Below are positions 23,001-31,812 of a stretch of 64,000 nt of DNA, piece after piece. Origin of the DNA: Acidisarcina polymorpha (GTDB taxonomy: Bacteria; Acidobacteriota; Terriglobia; Terriglobales; Acidobacteriaceae); contig NZ_CP030840.1 of assembly GCF_003330725.1 (NCBI RefSeq), positions 1,550,001 through 1,614,000 on the forward strand, read 5' to 3'. The first letter of the stretch is position 1. Each line of letters starts with the position of its first letter. The notes under the pieces were generated by a model, which saw only the letters and a program-made list of their open reading frames with translations, searched no databases and was not told the DNA's origin. A program made the position numbers and the translations under genes.

Positions 23001-24890
23001 TCATCTGGCGACTAGCTTCACGCGCTTGCTGCGCTTCAAATATGGCGTCAGCTTCTCCATTGCGGCTTCCACGCTGATGCCGTAGCGGGCGCGGAGCTGT
23101 TCGACCTTGCCGTGCTCGATGAACCTGTCCGGCCAGCCTATGCGGATGACAGGCACATTCAACCCCAGTTCGCTGAGCGCTTCCATGACAGCGCTGCCAA
23201 AGCCGCCCATCAGCACATGATCTTCAAATGTAACAATAGCGGATACTCTTTTGCCGTAGGCATCGAGGAGCTCGCGATCGATCGGCTTGACAAAGCGGGG
23301 ATTGATAATCGCTGCCGAATAACCCTGCCGATCGAGCGTCTCGCCTAGCTCCTCAGCGAGGGGCAGCAGGGCGCCAAGACCGAAGATCGCAATATCGTCC
23401 CCATCTTCGATAACTTCCCCTTTGCCGATGGAGAGGGCGACAGGCTTCGCCTTCACCGTCGCGCCTGGTCCGGTTCCGCGCGGATAGCGGATCGCCGCAG
23501 GACCGTCGTGAAGCATGGCCGTATACATCATATCGGCCAGCTCATCCTCATCTTTGGGGACCATGTGCACGATATTGGGAATGCCGCGAAGATAGCTGAT
23601 GTCGAAGAGTCCATGATGGGTCGCTCCATCATCGCCACTCAGACCGCCGCGATCCATGCAGAAGACGACCGGCAGTTTCTGCAGGCACACATCATGCACA
23701 ATCGGGTCGAAGGCCCGCTGCAGGAAGGTCGAGTAGATGGCGCAAAAAGGTCTGAAGCCCTGAGTTGCCATACCCGCGGCGAAGATGACAGCGTGCTCTT
23801 CTGCAATACCTACGTCGAAGTATCTCTTGGGATGATGGGGCTTGAATAGATCCAATGCCGTGCCGTTGGGCATAGCCGCGGTGATTCCGACTACCTTCTC
23901 GTTCTCATCAGCCAGCTTCACCAGCGTGTCTGCGAAGACTTCGGAGTACGTCTTCTGGCCAACTGGTTTGGTCTCGCCGGTCTCGGCGTCATATGGACCC
24001 AAACCATGGAATTTTTTCTGTTTATCGAGCGCCGGCTGGAAACCGCGCCCCTTCTGCGTAATCGCATGAAGGACGACCGGCTTCTCCTGCGTCTTGAGGA
24101 ACTTGAAAGTTTCGATCAGTTCGCTCAGATTATGACCATCCAGCGGACCATAGTAGGTCAGCCCAAATTCCTCGAAGAACACCGAAGGCCACAACATGCC
24201 CTTGGCGGCCTCTTCTGCCCGGCGGACCAGTCCTACAGCCGTCTTGCCGCCCAAGCGCTCGAGCAAGCGCGCTGCGCTGCCGTGCAGGTGGCTCACATGT
24301 TCGTTGGTGACGATCTTATGCAGGTACCTGGCAATCGCTCCGACGTTCCGATCGATCGACCATTCATTGTCATTGAGGACTACGATGAGGCGATTCGTCT
24401 GATCGGTGATGTTGTTGAGCGCCTCGAAGGAAATGCCATTGGTAAAGGCGGCGTCCCCGGCTAGTGCCACGACGTGTTCCCTGCTGCCACGCAGGTCTCT
24501 GGCAACCGCCATGCCCAGAGCCGCCGAGAGCGCAGTGCCCGCATGCCCTGCCCCATAGGCATCATGTTCGCTTTCGGTGCGGAGCATGAACCCATTCAAC
24601 CCACCAGGCTGTCGTATCGTGTCGAAACGGTCAACTCTTCCGGTCAGCAATTTGTGGATATAGGCTTGATGACTGACGTCAAAAACGAATTTGTCGGCAG
24701 GAGTGTCGAAGACGTAGTGCATGGCCAGCGTTAACTCGACCACCCCCAGATTCGGCCCCAAATGGCCGCCGGTTCGTGAGAGTGTCTGGATCAGCTTTTC
24801 ACGGATCTCGCCGGCCAAAGCTTCCAGTTGAGTGAGCGAATATCCCTTAATGTCCGCTGGTGATTGGATCTCTTCGAGTAGATTCCCCAT
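23001..24890 (-). CDS. dxs: 1-deoxy-D-xylulose-5-phosphate synthase
   Basis: A thiamine-diphosphate enzyme joining pyruvate and glyceraldehyde-3-phosphate in the first step of the MEP isoprenoid pathway. The transketolase-like layout is complete: FDVSHQAYIHKLLTGR, the TPP motif ALAGDAAFTNG ... VVLNDNEWSID, the pyrimidine-binding domain (DVGIAEEHAVIFAAGMA, with the catalytic Glu), MDRGGLSGDDGATHHG, and a C-terminal domain (FEDHVLMGGFGSAVMEAL). Two deviations from E. coli-type Dxs are visible: GDA instead of GDG in the TPP motif, and AGHAGTALSAALG instead of GHSSTSIS. These suggest a divergent Dxs clade. Length 629 is normal. Stands alone. Confidence 0.95.
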   Translation of the reverse strand: MGNLLEEIQSPADIKGYSLTQLEALAGEIREKLIQTLSRTGGHLGPNLGVVELTLAMHYVFDTPADKFVFDVSHQAYIHKLLTGRVDRFDTIRQPGGLNGFMLRTESEHDAYGAGHAGTALSAALGMAVARDLRGSREHVVALAGDAAFTNGISFEALNNITDQTNRLIVVLNDNEWSIDRNVGAIARYLHKIVTNEHVSHLHGSAARLLERLGGKTAVGLVRRAEEAAKGMLWPSVFFEEFGLTYYGPLDGHNLSELIETFKFLKTQEKPVVLHAITQKGRGFQPALDKQKKFHGLGPYDAETGETKPVGQKTYSEVFADTLVKLADENEKVVGITAAMPNGTALDLFKPHHPKRYFDVGIAEEHAVIFAAGMATQGFRPFCAIYSTFLQRAFDPIVHDVCLQKLPVVFCMDRGGLSGDDGATHHGLFDISYLRGIPNIVHMVPKDEDELADMMYTAMLHDGPAAIRYPRGTGPGATVKAKPVALSIGKGEVIEDGDDIAIFGLGALLPLAEELGETLDRQGYSAAIINPRFVKPIDRELLDAYGKRVSAIVTFEDHVLMGGFGSAVMEALSELGLNVPVIRIGWPDRFIEHGKVEQLRARYGISVEAAMEKLTPYLKRSKRVKLVAR

Positions 24891-25050
24891 TCATTCTTCC
24901 GTCGGCCGCTGTCAAAGCTCGCTTCCAGCCAGCCGTTCCGGGCGTTCTCAGCGCCCGCGTGGACCGCTTCTACAGCTAGATCTCACGCCAAAAACCCTAG
25001 ACTTTCAAGTATAACGTCCAGAGGCATTTCTGTCGGACGTTCGTGAACTT

Positions 25051-25091
25051 CACCCTTCAGTCCCTGAACACCCCCTTCAGTGCCTGGACAC
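25051..25091. repeat. Two-copy 20-bp tandem repeat
   Basis: Two adjacent 20-base copies (25051-25070 and 25071-25090) share CCTTCAGT and CCTG-ACA blocks. They lie about 65 bases upstream of the DUF4440-like gene at 25156. Period and pyrimidine bias resemble the 19-bp arrays elsewhere in the window, but with only two copies chance cannot be excluded. Confidence 0.4.
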
Positions 25092-25155
25092 TTTCGTGGC
25101 TTCATTTCTTTCTCATCTCCCGCTGATACCATGAGAGCGTCACGAATACCGGGAA

Positions 25156-25716
25156 ATGAATCGGATGAGACGAGTAAGACATTCCCTGAGGCTTGTGGTC
25201 GCGGTTGCTTCGACCCTGGTCACCGCTGGCGGAGCGACTCACGCTCAGACGGCACTCAATCCTTTGGCGAAACCACAGGCAAATCCCCTTACCAACCCCA
25301 CTCTGTCCCCTGGAACTGCCTTTCTCTTCGGCCTGGAGGCAAAATTCGCCCAGGATACAGCGACGGGAGGCGGTAAGGCCTTCGCTTCCTGGTTCGCCGA
25401 CGATGCGGTCACTCTCGGAACCGGGAAAGCAGCGGTGATCGGCAAGACGGCCATCGCAGCCGGCGCCAACTGGGATCCGGCGAAGTATCAACTGACATGG
25501 ACGCCCGAGGGAGGTCAGTTGTCCACGAACGGGGATATGGGCTTTACCTGGGGTCACTACGAAGGCACATCCAAGGACAAGAACGGAAATCCGGTCAAGT
25601 CGACTGGCCGCTATATGACCATCTGGAAGAAGCTTCCCGATGGTAGCTGGAAGGTGGCGCTCGACTCGAGCAACGACGAGCCCGCAGCCGCCGGAGACTG
25701 CTGCAAACTGCCCTGA
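25156..25716 (+). CDS. Exported DUF4440/SnoaL-like (NTF2-fold) protein
   Basis: A signal peptide (RLVVAVASTLVTAGGATHAQT) is followed by a repetitive linker (NPLAKPQANPLTNPTLSPG) and an NTF2-like domain of about 125 residues: FGLEAKFAQDTATGGGKAFASWFADDAV, IGKTAIAAG, GDMGFTWGHYEG, GRYMTIWKKLPDGSWKVALD. This is the DUF4440 pattern. The family includes steroid-isomerase-like and unknown exported proteins, so no reaction can be assigned. The end (AAAGDCCKLP) carries two adjacent cysteines. It is alone on this strand, 209 bases before the next gene. Confidence 0.85.
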   Translation: MNRMRRVRHSLRLVVAVASTLVTAGGATHAQTALNPLAKPQANPLTNPTLSPGTAFLFGLEAKFAQDTATGGGKAFASWFADDAVTLGTGKAAVIGKTAIAAGANWDPAKYQLTWTPEGGQLSTNGDMGFTWGHYEGTSKDKNGNPVKSTGRYMTIWKKLPDGSWKVALDSSNDEPAAAGDCCKLP

Positions 25717-25933
25717 TCAAATTTGGTGCTTCTCGAGCAACGTACGCGCCGCAATCGTCAATCCTGTCGGCAAAATATCTTCAGGTCTTCGAGAGAATGA
25801 CTGTCCGGCCCCGGCGAATCCGGGCATTGAGATTCATTTATGCGGATCCTCCGTCAACGGATCGCCGGGTTGGTCCGCCGATAGCCACCCTCGAAGCTCG
25901 ACTCAGGTAGTCTAAGCATCGAGAGTGTCCCCC

Positions 25934-27220
25934 ATGGCCGTAATTCTCCGCCATCTTCGTCTCTTGCTTCTCGTGGCCTTCTCTGCCTGCTTGGTGCACG
26001 CGCAGCAGATTGGACCCGTCCTTACTGGAAACAATCCTTCCAATTCTCTTGCCAGCCAGGCGAAACATTACGTCGTCATGGTCTCGCTGGATGGCTTTCG
26101 CTACGACTATGCAAAGAAATATGGCGCAAAGCACCTGCTGGCGCTCGCCGCCGAAGGAGCGTCGGCCCCGGAAGGAATGGTCCCGGCTTACCCCTCTATT
26201 ACGTTTCCGAATCACTACACGCTGGTGACTGGTCTCTATCCTGAACATCATGGGATCGTTGCGAACAGCTTCTACGACCCAGGACGAAAGCAGCGATACT
26301 CGTACACCGACCCCGCCGCCGTAACCGATGGATCCTGGTATGGAGGCACTCCCTTGTGGGTGCTCGCCGAGCAACAGGGAATGCGCTCGGCCTGCTTCTT
26401 CTGGCCTGGATCGGAGGCGGCGATTCAAGGGGTGCGCCCGAGCTATTACCTCAAATACGACGATAGATTTCCGGATGAGAAGCGGATTGACCAGGTGCTC
26501 GCCTGGCTGCGGCTCCCACCCGAACAGCGCCCGCACTTCATCACCCTGTATTACGCGAATACAGACCATGCCGGCCACAGCTTCGGGCCTGACAGTCTGG
26601 AGACCAGGGAAGCGGTGCACCAAATGGACGATCTCATGGGCAGGCTCAAGGCAGCACTGGATGCGCTGCACCTGCCGATCGACTTGATCGTGGTCGCTGA
26701 CCACGGTATGGAGAAGGTGGAGAGTGGCTGGATTGACCTGGACAAGTACACGGATCTGACCCACTTCCAGGTCGACGGCTCCTTGCTTTATCCCGACTCC
26801 GAAGCCGAAGCTCAGAAGGCCTACGATCAGCTCAAGAAGGCCGACAGCCGCTTCATGGTCTACCGTCTGGCCAAGGTTCCCGCCGGGCTTCACTTCAATG
26901 AAAACCCGCGCGAGGGCGACCCGGTCATCGTGCCCACGGGTCCTTACCTCATTCGCGCCCATGCGCCTGACTCCTCGAAGGGCGAGCGGCCGCCGCCGAT
27001 TGGCATGCACGGCTATGACCCCGCCCAGATGAAGAGCATGCGCGCGATCTTCTACGCGACTGGCCCTGATATTCGTGCGGGTTCGACGGTCAAGCCGTTC
27101 GAGAATGTGAACGTCTACCCGTTTGTCGCCCACATCCTGGGGCTCGATCCGCCAAAGGTGGACGGCAGCTTGAATGTGCTATCGGGGATCTTGGCGGAAG
27201 GTGTCGATGCCGCACCTTGA
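25934..27220 (+). CDS. Exported type I phosphodiesterase / nucleotide pyrophosphatase
   Basis: Alkaline-phosphatase-superfamily enzyme of the NPP type. A signal peptide (LLLLVAFSACLVHAQQ) is followed by the metal-binding VVMVSLDGFRYDY. The catalytic Thr lies in YPSITFPNHYTLVTGLYPEHHGI, further metal ligands in YANTDHAGHSFGP and VVADHGME, and the last His in GMHGYDP. Such enzymes hydrolyse nucleotide or other phosphodiesters outside the cytoplasm. The ATG at 25934 sits 8 bases after GAGAG; an in-frame GTG at 25925 is also possible. The antisense open frame of equal length is a shadow. The gene converges on the mazEF pair. Confidence 0.92.
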   Translation: MAVILRHLRLLLLVAFSACLVHAQQIGPVLTGNNPSNSLASQAKHYVVMVSLDGFRYDYAKKYGAKHLLALAAEGASAPEGMVPAYPSITFPNHYTLVTGLYPEHHGIVANSFYDPGRKQRYSYTDPAAVTDGSWYGGTPLWVLAEQQGMRSACFFWPGSEAAIQGVRPSYYLKYDDRFPDEKRIDQVLAWLRLPPEQRPHFITLYYANTDHAGHSFGPDSLETREAVHQMDDLMGRLKAALDALHLPIDLIVVADHGMEKVESGWIDLDKYTDLTHFQVDGSLLYPDSEAEAQKAYDQLKKADSRFMVYRLAKVPAGLHFNENPREGDPVIVPTGPYLIRAHAPDSSKGERPPPIGMHGYDPAQMKSMRAIFYATGPDIRAGSTVKPFENVNVYPFVAHILGLDPPKVDGSLNVLSGILAEGVDAAP

Positions 27221-27266
27221 TTCGGCGCTGGCAGGCCCTCTACCGAAAGAGCACGGCTGACATACC

Positions 27267-27592
27267 TCAGTGAAAGAGAGCGGCGGTAATTGCCAGCACC
27301 TCATCGAGAATCGCCGCCGGCAAGGACTCCACTCGCCTGCCACCTCGCGCCACGATTCCAGCACCCGAGCCTGGTCGCATCGCACCACTCCGCTCGTCCG
27401 GATGTCCGTAATCGGTACGGCGAAACGGATCTTGCGAGCAAATTCGCCACCGTTCGTGATAGGCAAGACAACCGGCAATCGGATCGCCTGGTTGAAGGCT
27501 GCCGGCGATATCACCAAAACCGCCCGAAATCCTTGCTGTTCACGTCCTATCGTGGGTTCAAGCGACACGAGGTAAATGTCGCCCCGATTCAC
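27267..27592 (-). pseudogene. mazF: MazF/PemK-type toxin with a C-terminal frameshift
   Basis: The first ~75 residues are a normal PemK/MazF endoribonuclease: MNRGDIYLVSLEPTIG, GFRAVLVISPAAFNQ, RLPVVLPITNGGEFARK, SGVVRCDQARVLE. After VLE (about 27360) the frame continues as unrelated sequence to a stop at 27179. A one-base shift restores the expected family ending: VARGGRRVESLPAAILDEVL, then a short hydrophobic tail and a stop at 27267. One base is therefore missing around 27354-27362. The GTG start overlaps the mazE stop (GTGA), the usual coupled antitoxin-toxin order. The toxin is probably inactive or altered, unless the shift is a sequence error. Confidence 0.85.
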
Positions 27593-27846
27593 AGAATCTC
27601 ACCGCCGACGGCCGGAGCGTCAACCCATTCGCGCTTCTCGAATGGTGGTGATTGCGAATAATCGGAGGCCGCAAGCAGTTCCTCAAGAGTGTACTTAGGC
27701 CTAGGCCGCGGTTCGACGATCAAGCGCCCGTCCTTCACATCTACTCCTATCGTCGCACCGGCCTCTAATTGCAGAATGTTCAGTAGAACTGGAGGAACCG
27801 CGAGCATGACGGAGCCTCCGACCTTGCGTAGGTTCGTAGTGTGCAT
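27589..27846 (-). CDS. mazE: MazE/AbrB-type antitoxin
   Basis: An 85-residue antitoxin. The N-terminal AbrB-type DNA-binding hairpin (TTNLRKVGGSVMLAVPPVLL ... GATIGVDVKDGRLIVEP) would dimerise on its own promoter. The acidic C-terminal tail (YTLEELLAASD ... REWVDAPAVGGE) resembles the toxin-binding region of the ChpS/PemI group. The ATG at 27846 has AGAGGTC ahead of it, so I prefer it to an upstream start. It is intact although its toxin partner is frameshifted. A TATAAC box lies 15-20 bases before the start codon, consistent with a short leader. Confidence 0.88.
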   Translation of the reverse strand: MHTTNLRKVGGSVMLAVPPVLLNILQLEAGATIGVDVKDGRLIVEPRPRPKYTLEELLAASDYSQSPPFEKREWVDAPAVGGEIL

Positions 27847-27919
27847 TTTCCAGACCTCTAAGTTATATGGAAGTATCACATTGAATTGAACGAAGCCTTC
27901 GATGTAAAGGAATGTGGAT

Positions 27920-28363
27920 CTACCCCCGCGCCACCAGCCAAACTCCAGCCGCCAGCAGGCAACACCCTACCAGCCTCCCTGGCGAAGCCGCATGTTGCCG
28001 GAAGCCCATCCACCCAAACTGGTCGAGCGTTACCGACATAATCAGGGAGGCGGTAATACTGCATCCGGTAAAAGCGACCGAACCCAGCTTCTGCGCCAGC
28101 ATCAATCCCGCCATCGTCGAGCCGATCGAGATCAGACCTCCTAGCCACGCCCACCAGTTCACGCTCGCGATTTGGGGCTGAGATGGGGAGGCTGAATGGC
28201 GTGCCAACAGAACCAGCAGCAGGCCAGCGAGTCCGGTAGCATACACCACCACCCCAGCCAGCACTGGATGCCCGAGCTGCTTGTTTAACTGAGCATTTGC
28301 GCCGGCCTGAAAGGGATTTGCCGCACCAGCCAGAAGCGCCAGCAAAATAAAGAGCCAGGACAT
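27920..28363 (-). CDS. DUF606/YdcZ-type DMT-superfamily membrane protein
   Basis: A 147-residue protein with four to five transmembrane helices: WLFILLALLAGAANPFQAGANAQL, LAGVVVYATGLAGLLLVLLA, WWAWLGGLISIGSTMAGLMLAQKLG, and a C-terminal VGCCLLAAGVWLVARG. The opening GAANPFQAGANAQLNKQLGHPV and the GAxxF(T)-type central helix fit DUF606, half-size relatives of drug/metabolite transporters that probably work as dimers. The substrate is unknown. It is upstream of mazE on the same strand, 74 bases away, and may or may not share a transcript. Confidence 0.87.
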   Translation of the reverse strand: MSWLFILLALLAGAANPFQAGANAQLNKQLGHPVLAGVVVYATGLAGLLLVLLARHSASPSQPQIASVNWWAWLGGLISIGSTMAGLMLAQKLGSVAFTGCSITASLIMSVTLDQFGWMGFRQHAASPGRLVGCCLLAAGVWLVARG

Positions 28364-28502
28364 AGAAGACCCCCGTCACTGGGATGCAAGCGACTTGGGG
28401 GCGCCTCATTGAAGGCTCGCTTGGCTTGGATTCCACCGAATTTCGTTGAGGATTGAGTCTTTGCGTACAAAATCGGAAGGGGCCTCTCGCGGCTTTTCGC
28501 GG

Positions 28503-29675
28503 TTATTTGGCACGACGCCCGTCGAGCACCGACTCCCGTAAGACACCGCCCTCGCCCAAGACAACAAAGTCTGCCCGGCGACCGACTTCCAGCGAACCAA
28601 ACCGGTCCTCCAGGCCCAGCATTCGCGCTGGATTCCGCCCTGCCAGCCCGGCCACCTCAGCCAACGGCGCTCCGGTGAACTCGTGGAAGTTCGACACTGC
28701 GCGGTCCATCGTCAGAGTGCTGCCGGCGATCGAGCCGCCCGAGGTGCACTGGCCGTCTTTCACCACCACGTCCAAATTCCCGAGCTTGTAGAGACCATCC
28801 GGCATGCCGCTGGCGCTGATGCCGTCGGTGATCAGGATGGCTCGCCCGGCACCCTTCGCCTTCCAGAAAAGCCGCACCACCATCGGCATCACGTGATGCC
28901 CGTCGCAGATAATTTCCGCGAACAACGCTCCATCGTCGAGAACCACACCCAGAATGCCGGGATCCCGATGCTCCAGCTGTCGCATGGCATTGAAAGTATG
29001 GGTTGCCGATACGGCTCCCGCGGCGATGGCCGCCTGTGCAAATTCGGCGGTGGCATTGCTGTGGCCTATGCTGACGCGAACTCCACGGGCCGTGGCATGG
29101 GCGATCACTTCGGCTGCGTTCGGCAGCTCGGGAGCGATGGTGATCAGCCGAATACGGCCCTCCGCTGCCTGCCAGAAGCGGTCGAACAGGGCAACAGTGG
29201 GGGTCAGCAGGAGTTCCGGCGAATGAACGCCCCGCTTCTCATGAGAGAGGAATGGTCCCTCGAGGTGAATACCAACCGGGAGCGCCGTGGCGGCTCCAGG
29301 ATCGACGCGGTCTTGTGCTGCTTCAATCAATCGGGCTAATCCGCTCAGCGACTTTAGCGTCGCGTCCATCGAAGCGGTGACCGTTGTCGCAAGGTATCCG
29401 GCTACTCCGTGGCGGCCCAGAAAACGGCTGACTCCGACGAGCGCCTCTTCGGTCGCCTCCATGACATCGAAGCCGCCACTACCGTGAACATGCTGATCGA
29501 AGTAAGCAGGAGCGATGACTCCGTCTTGAAAGTCGATGATCTCAGCGTCCGCGGGAAGATCCCTCTCCGCTTGCGAGCTGAGTGAAGTAATCATGCCATC
29601 TTCGACAACCACAACCGCTTGCTCTAGCGTTTCGAGCGGACTGAACAACTTTCGGGCCTTAAAAACTGTTTTCAC
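28503..29675 (-). CDS. nagA: N-acetylglucosamine-6-phosphate deacetylase
   Basis: Amidohydrolase-superfamily enzyme that removes acetate from GlcNAc-6-P in amino-sugar and cell-wall recycling. Visible motifs are the metal-binding HVHGSGGFD, HLEGPFLSHEKRGVH, SIGHSNATAEFAQ, ATHTFNAM and the catalytic Asp in LITDGISASG. The length of 390 matches the family if translation starts at the GTG at 29675 (VKTVFKARKLF), which has GAAAGAG upstream. The longer open frame toward 29825 adds non-homologous residues. No nagB or PTS gene is adjacent. Divergent from nfo, starts only 25 bases apart, so the promoters must overlap. Confidence 0.95.
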   Translation of the reverse strand: MKTVFKARKLFSPLETLEQAVVVVEDGMITSLSSQAERDLPADAEIIDFQDGVIAPAYFDQHVHGSGGFDVMEATEEALVGVSRFLGRHGVAGYLATTVTASMDATLKSLSGLARLIEAAQDRVDPGAATALPVGIHLEGPFLSHEKRGVHSPELLLTPTVALFDRFWQAAEGRIRLITIAPELPNAAEVIAHATARGVRVSIGHSNATAEFAQAAIAAGAVSATHTFNAMRQLEHRDPGILGVVLDDGALFAEIICDGHHVMPMVVRLFWKAKGAGRAILITDGISASGMPDGLYKLGNLDVVVKDGQCTSGGSIAGSTLTMDRAVSNFHEFTGAPLAEVAGLAGRNPARMLGLEDRFGSLEVGRRADFVVLGEGGVLRESVLDGRRAK

Positions 29676-29700
29676 GCAAACTCTTTCGTAGTGTTTTTCG

Positions 29701-30621
29701 ATGAGCAACCATCGCGAGTCTACCATCGAGAATATGTCTCTCCAGGAAGAAAAGCCGAAACGCATCGGCATGCATCTCTCGACCGCCGGAGGCGTCTTCA
29801 CCGCTGCCGGACGCGCCCAGGCCATGGGGGCGAATACCTTTCAGATCTTCTCCTCCAGCCCGCGCATGTGGCGCCCGGCTAAGCTTTCCGCCGATCATTG
29901 CGATCAGATGAAAAAACTTCGGGTCGAATACGACTGCGAGCCGCTCGTCATTCACGCCAGCTACCTGATCAACCTTTGCAGCCAGTCTGAAGACGTTCGC
30001 CGCAACTCGATTGCAGCCTTTCGCGGTGAGGTCGAACGAGCCCTTGCTCTTGGCGCGGAATACCTCGTCCTCCATCCGGGTTCGTGGAAGGGTCTAAGCC
30101 GCGAGCAGGGACTCGAGCTGGCAGCCGAGTCCATCCAAGGCGCCATCGCGCGTGTGCCGTGGCAGAGCTGCAATTTTCGCATTTTGATCGAAAACACGGC
30201 TGGTGCTGAATTTTCTTTAGGAGGCTCCTTCGACCAGGTGGGCGAACTCATCCTCCGGCTTGAAAGCGTGGCGCCGGTCGGAGTGTGCCTGGACACATGC
30301 CACACTCATGTCGCCGGGTATGACCTGGTTTCGGCCGAAGGGTATGAACCGACGATCGCCCAGATTGCGGCGGTGATCGGCCTTGACAATATCAAGGTCT
30401 GGCACATGAATGACGCCAAAGCGCCGCGGGGTTCGAAACTCGACAGGCACGAACATATCGGCGAAGGCACGATCGGCCTGGAGCCGTTTCGACGGATCTT
30501 GAACGACGACCGTTTCAGCCACTGCGCCTTTATCGCCGAGACCCCGGTTGACGAAGAGGGCGATCAGGAACGCGACTTGCTTGCCCTGAAGTCGCTCGCC
30601 GCGCGAAAGGTTCCGGTTTAG
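29701..30621 (+). CDS. nfo: Endonuclease IV (AP endonuclease)
   Basis: A zinc-dependent AP endonuclease for base-excision repair. Metal-site motifs of the TIM barrel are present: GMHLSTAGG, VIHASYLINL, LHPGSW, ILIENTAGAE, CLDTCHTHVAGYD, VWHMNDAK and RHEHIGEGTIG. The length of 306 is slightly above average because of ~20 N-terminal residues. A second ATG at 29734 starts closer to the conserved region and may be the true start, as neither has a strong ribosome site. Divergently paired with nagA with an unusually short 25-base interval. Confidence 0.95.
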   Translation: MSNHRESTIENMSLQEEKPKRIGMHLSTAGGVFTAAGRAQAMGANTFQIFSSSPRMWRPAKLSADHCDQMKKLRVEYDCEPLVIHASYLINLCSQSEDVRRNSIAAFRGEVERALALGAEYLVLHPGSWKGLSREQGLELAAESIQGAIARVPWQSCNFRILIENTAGAEFSLGGSFDQVGELILRLESVAPVGVCLDTCHTHVAGYDLVSAEGYEPTIAQIAAVIGLDNIKVWHMNDAKAPRGSKLDRHEHIGEGTIGLEPFRRILNDDRFSHCAFIAETPVDEEGDQERDLLALKSLAARKVPV

Positions 30622-30658
30622 CGGCTGCTGCAGAGGAGCGAGCTCGAGTGAAGGCGCT

Positions 30659-31321
30659 CTAATTGTCTGCCGGAGCAAAGCCGTCGCCGGCAAACTTCGG
30701 AATACCGAAATGCCCGCGCAAGTGGAGCAAATCCAGCGGGCTCAGGTCGCCGTTTATCGCCACTACGTTCAGATTGCGCGCACTTGTTTGCACTACGACC
30801 ATGCCGGTCACGTCGGTCCCTTCAAACTTGATATACAAGTCGGTCTTTCCTTGCGCGTCAATCGCGTATGGAGCCGGCGCGGTGGGAGGGGGAGGAGGAG
30901 TGACTGCTCCCGGAGGCACACCTGCCGGCGGCGGAACGTGGCTCTGGGTACTGACCAGGTGTTTCCACCCTGCGTCTTTATACTGCTGCCGAATCGCATC
31001 CAACTGCCGCGGGTCGTACATGCCCGGTTGTGCGTAGCGATACAGGTGGACGGTTACGCCATTCAACTTGGCGATCGCCTTGCGAGTATCGGCATCGCCG
31101 CCGTCGAGCAGGCCACTGGCCATCTGCAACATCGTCCGGTCAAAGGTAAAGTCGGTGTGAAAAGCGGCTGTTCGGCCAAGCTGCTCAACGCCGGATGGGA
31201 GCCAATCGGGCTGCTGATCGGGCGTTGAGGCAGCGAACCCAAACGGGGATACCCATAATGCGAGGGCTACCATTCCGATCTGCAACGAACGGCATTTCCA
31301 GGTCCCTAGTTGAAGAAGCAT
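30659..31321 (-). CDS. Exported DUF4252-like protein
   Basis: A signal peptide (VALALWVSPFGFAAS) is followed by a domain that fits DUF4252. It has FTFDRTMLQMASGLLDGGDADTRKAIAKLNGVTVHLYRYA, then the C-terminal TDLYIKFEGTDVTGMVVVQTSARNLNVVAINGDLSPLDLLHLRGHFGIP. A Pro-rich loop (GVPPGAVTPPPPPTAPAP) is inserted between the halves. Function is unknown; the family is often found next to ECF sigma factors, but not here. Monocistronic, convergent with nfo. Confidence 0.82.
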   Translation of the reverse strand: MLLQLGTWKCRSLQIGMVALALWVSPFGFAASTPDQQPDWLPSGVEQLGRTAAFHTDFTFDRTMLQMASGLLDGGDADTRKAIAKLNGVTVHLYRYAQPGMYDPRQLDAIRQQYKDAGWKHLVSTQSHVPPPAGVPPGAVTPPPPPTAPAPYAIDAQGKTDLYIKFEGTDVTGMVVVQTSARNLNVVAINGDLSPLDLLHLRGHFGIPKFAGDGFAPADN

Positions 31322-31448
31322 AAAACTACCTCAATTCCCAAGATTAGACCCCGAGTGCCACAAAAAGACGTTCACCTGGGAAGGAAATAGCCAGCTCGGG
31401 GAACGGCGTAAAATCGGCGCATCGGATCGACAGAGATCCACTTGCGAC

Positions 31449-31745
31449 ATGCCCATCGCCTCGCTCACTCTCGAACTGCGCATCGAACACGCACAATCGC
31501 TCAAGGACCGACGGCAGGTGGTTCGCAGCCTCAAAGAAAAGCTGGCGCACGGCTTCAACATTTCCGTCGCCGAACTCGATGAATCGGTCACTTGGCAGTC
31601 CGCGACTCTGGGAGTCGCCGCCATCTCCGGGTCACGCGATTACCTGACCGGACTGATGCGCCAGGTCGAAGATGCAGCTACCCGAATCGCTAATGACCTT
31701 GGCGCCACGATCTCTGACTCCTGGTGGCAATTCCTTGAGGAGTAG
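31449..31745 (+). CDS. YlxP-like DUF503 protein
   Basis: A 98-residue protein with the DUF503 signature: ASLTLELRIEHAQSLKDRRQVVRSLKEKLAHGFNISVAELD, followed by WQSATLGVAAISG. In Bacillus the homologue ylxP sits in the nusA-infB-rbfA-truB operon and is thought to work near ribosome maturation. Here it is detached from those genes. The ATG at 31449 is preceded by CGACAG, a weak site. Function not established. Confidence 0.88.
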   Translation: MPIASLTLELRIEHAQSLKDRRQVVRSLKEKLAHGFNISVAELDESVTWQSATLGVAAISGSRDYLTGLMRQVEDAATRIANDLGATISDSWWQFLEE

Positions 31746-31779
31746 GAAAAGAGGAATGCCAACCCAGGTCATTTTCTCG

Positions 31780-31812
31780 CGGGCGAAAAAAATTAGTGGG
31801 ACTCGCGAGTCA
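31780..31812 (-). terminator. Terminator overlapping the end of the dehydratase gene
   Basis: On the minus strand, GACT-CGCG-AGTC forms a short hairpin within the last codons. It is extended by GTG/CAC pairs with a two-base bulge. It is directly followed by the stop codon and a run of seven T (TAATTTTTTTCG). The short stem makes this only moderately convincing. Confidence 0.5.

Noticed and set aside
25838-27133. Long minus-strand open frame of 431 codons opposite the phosphodiesterase gene
   Set aside because: It is antisense to a gene with all catalytic motifs, has no recognisable domain, and the composition (Arg/Val/His-rich) is that of a shadow frame.
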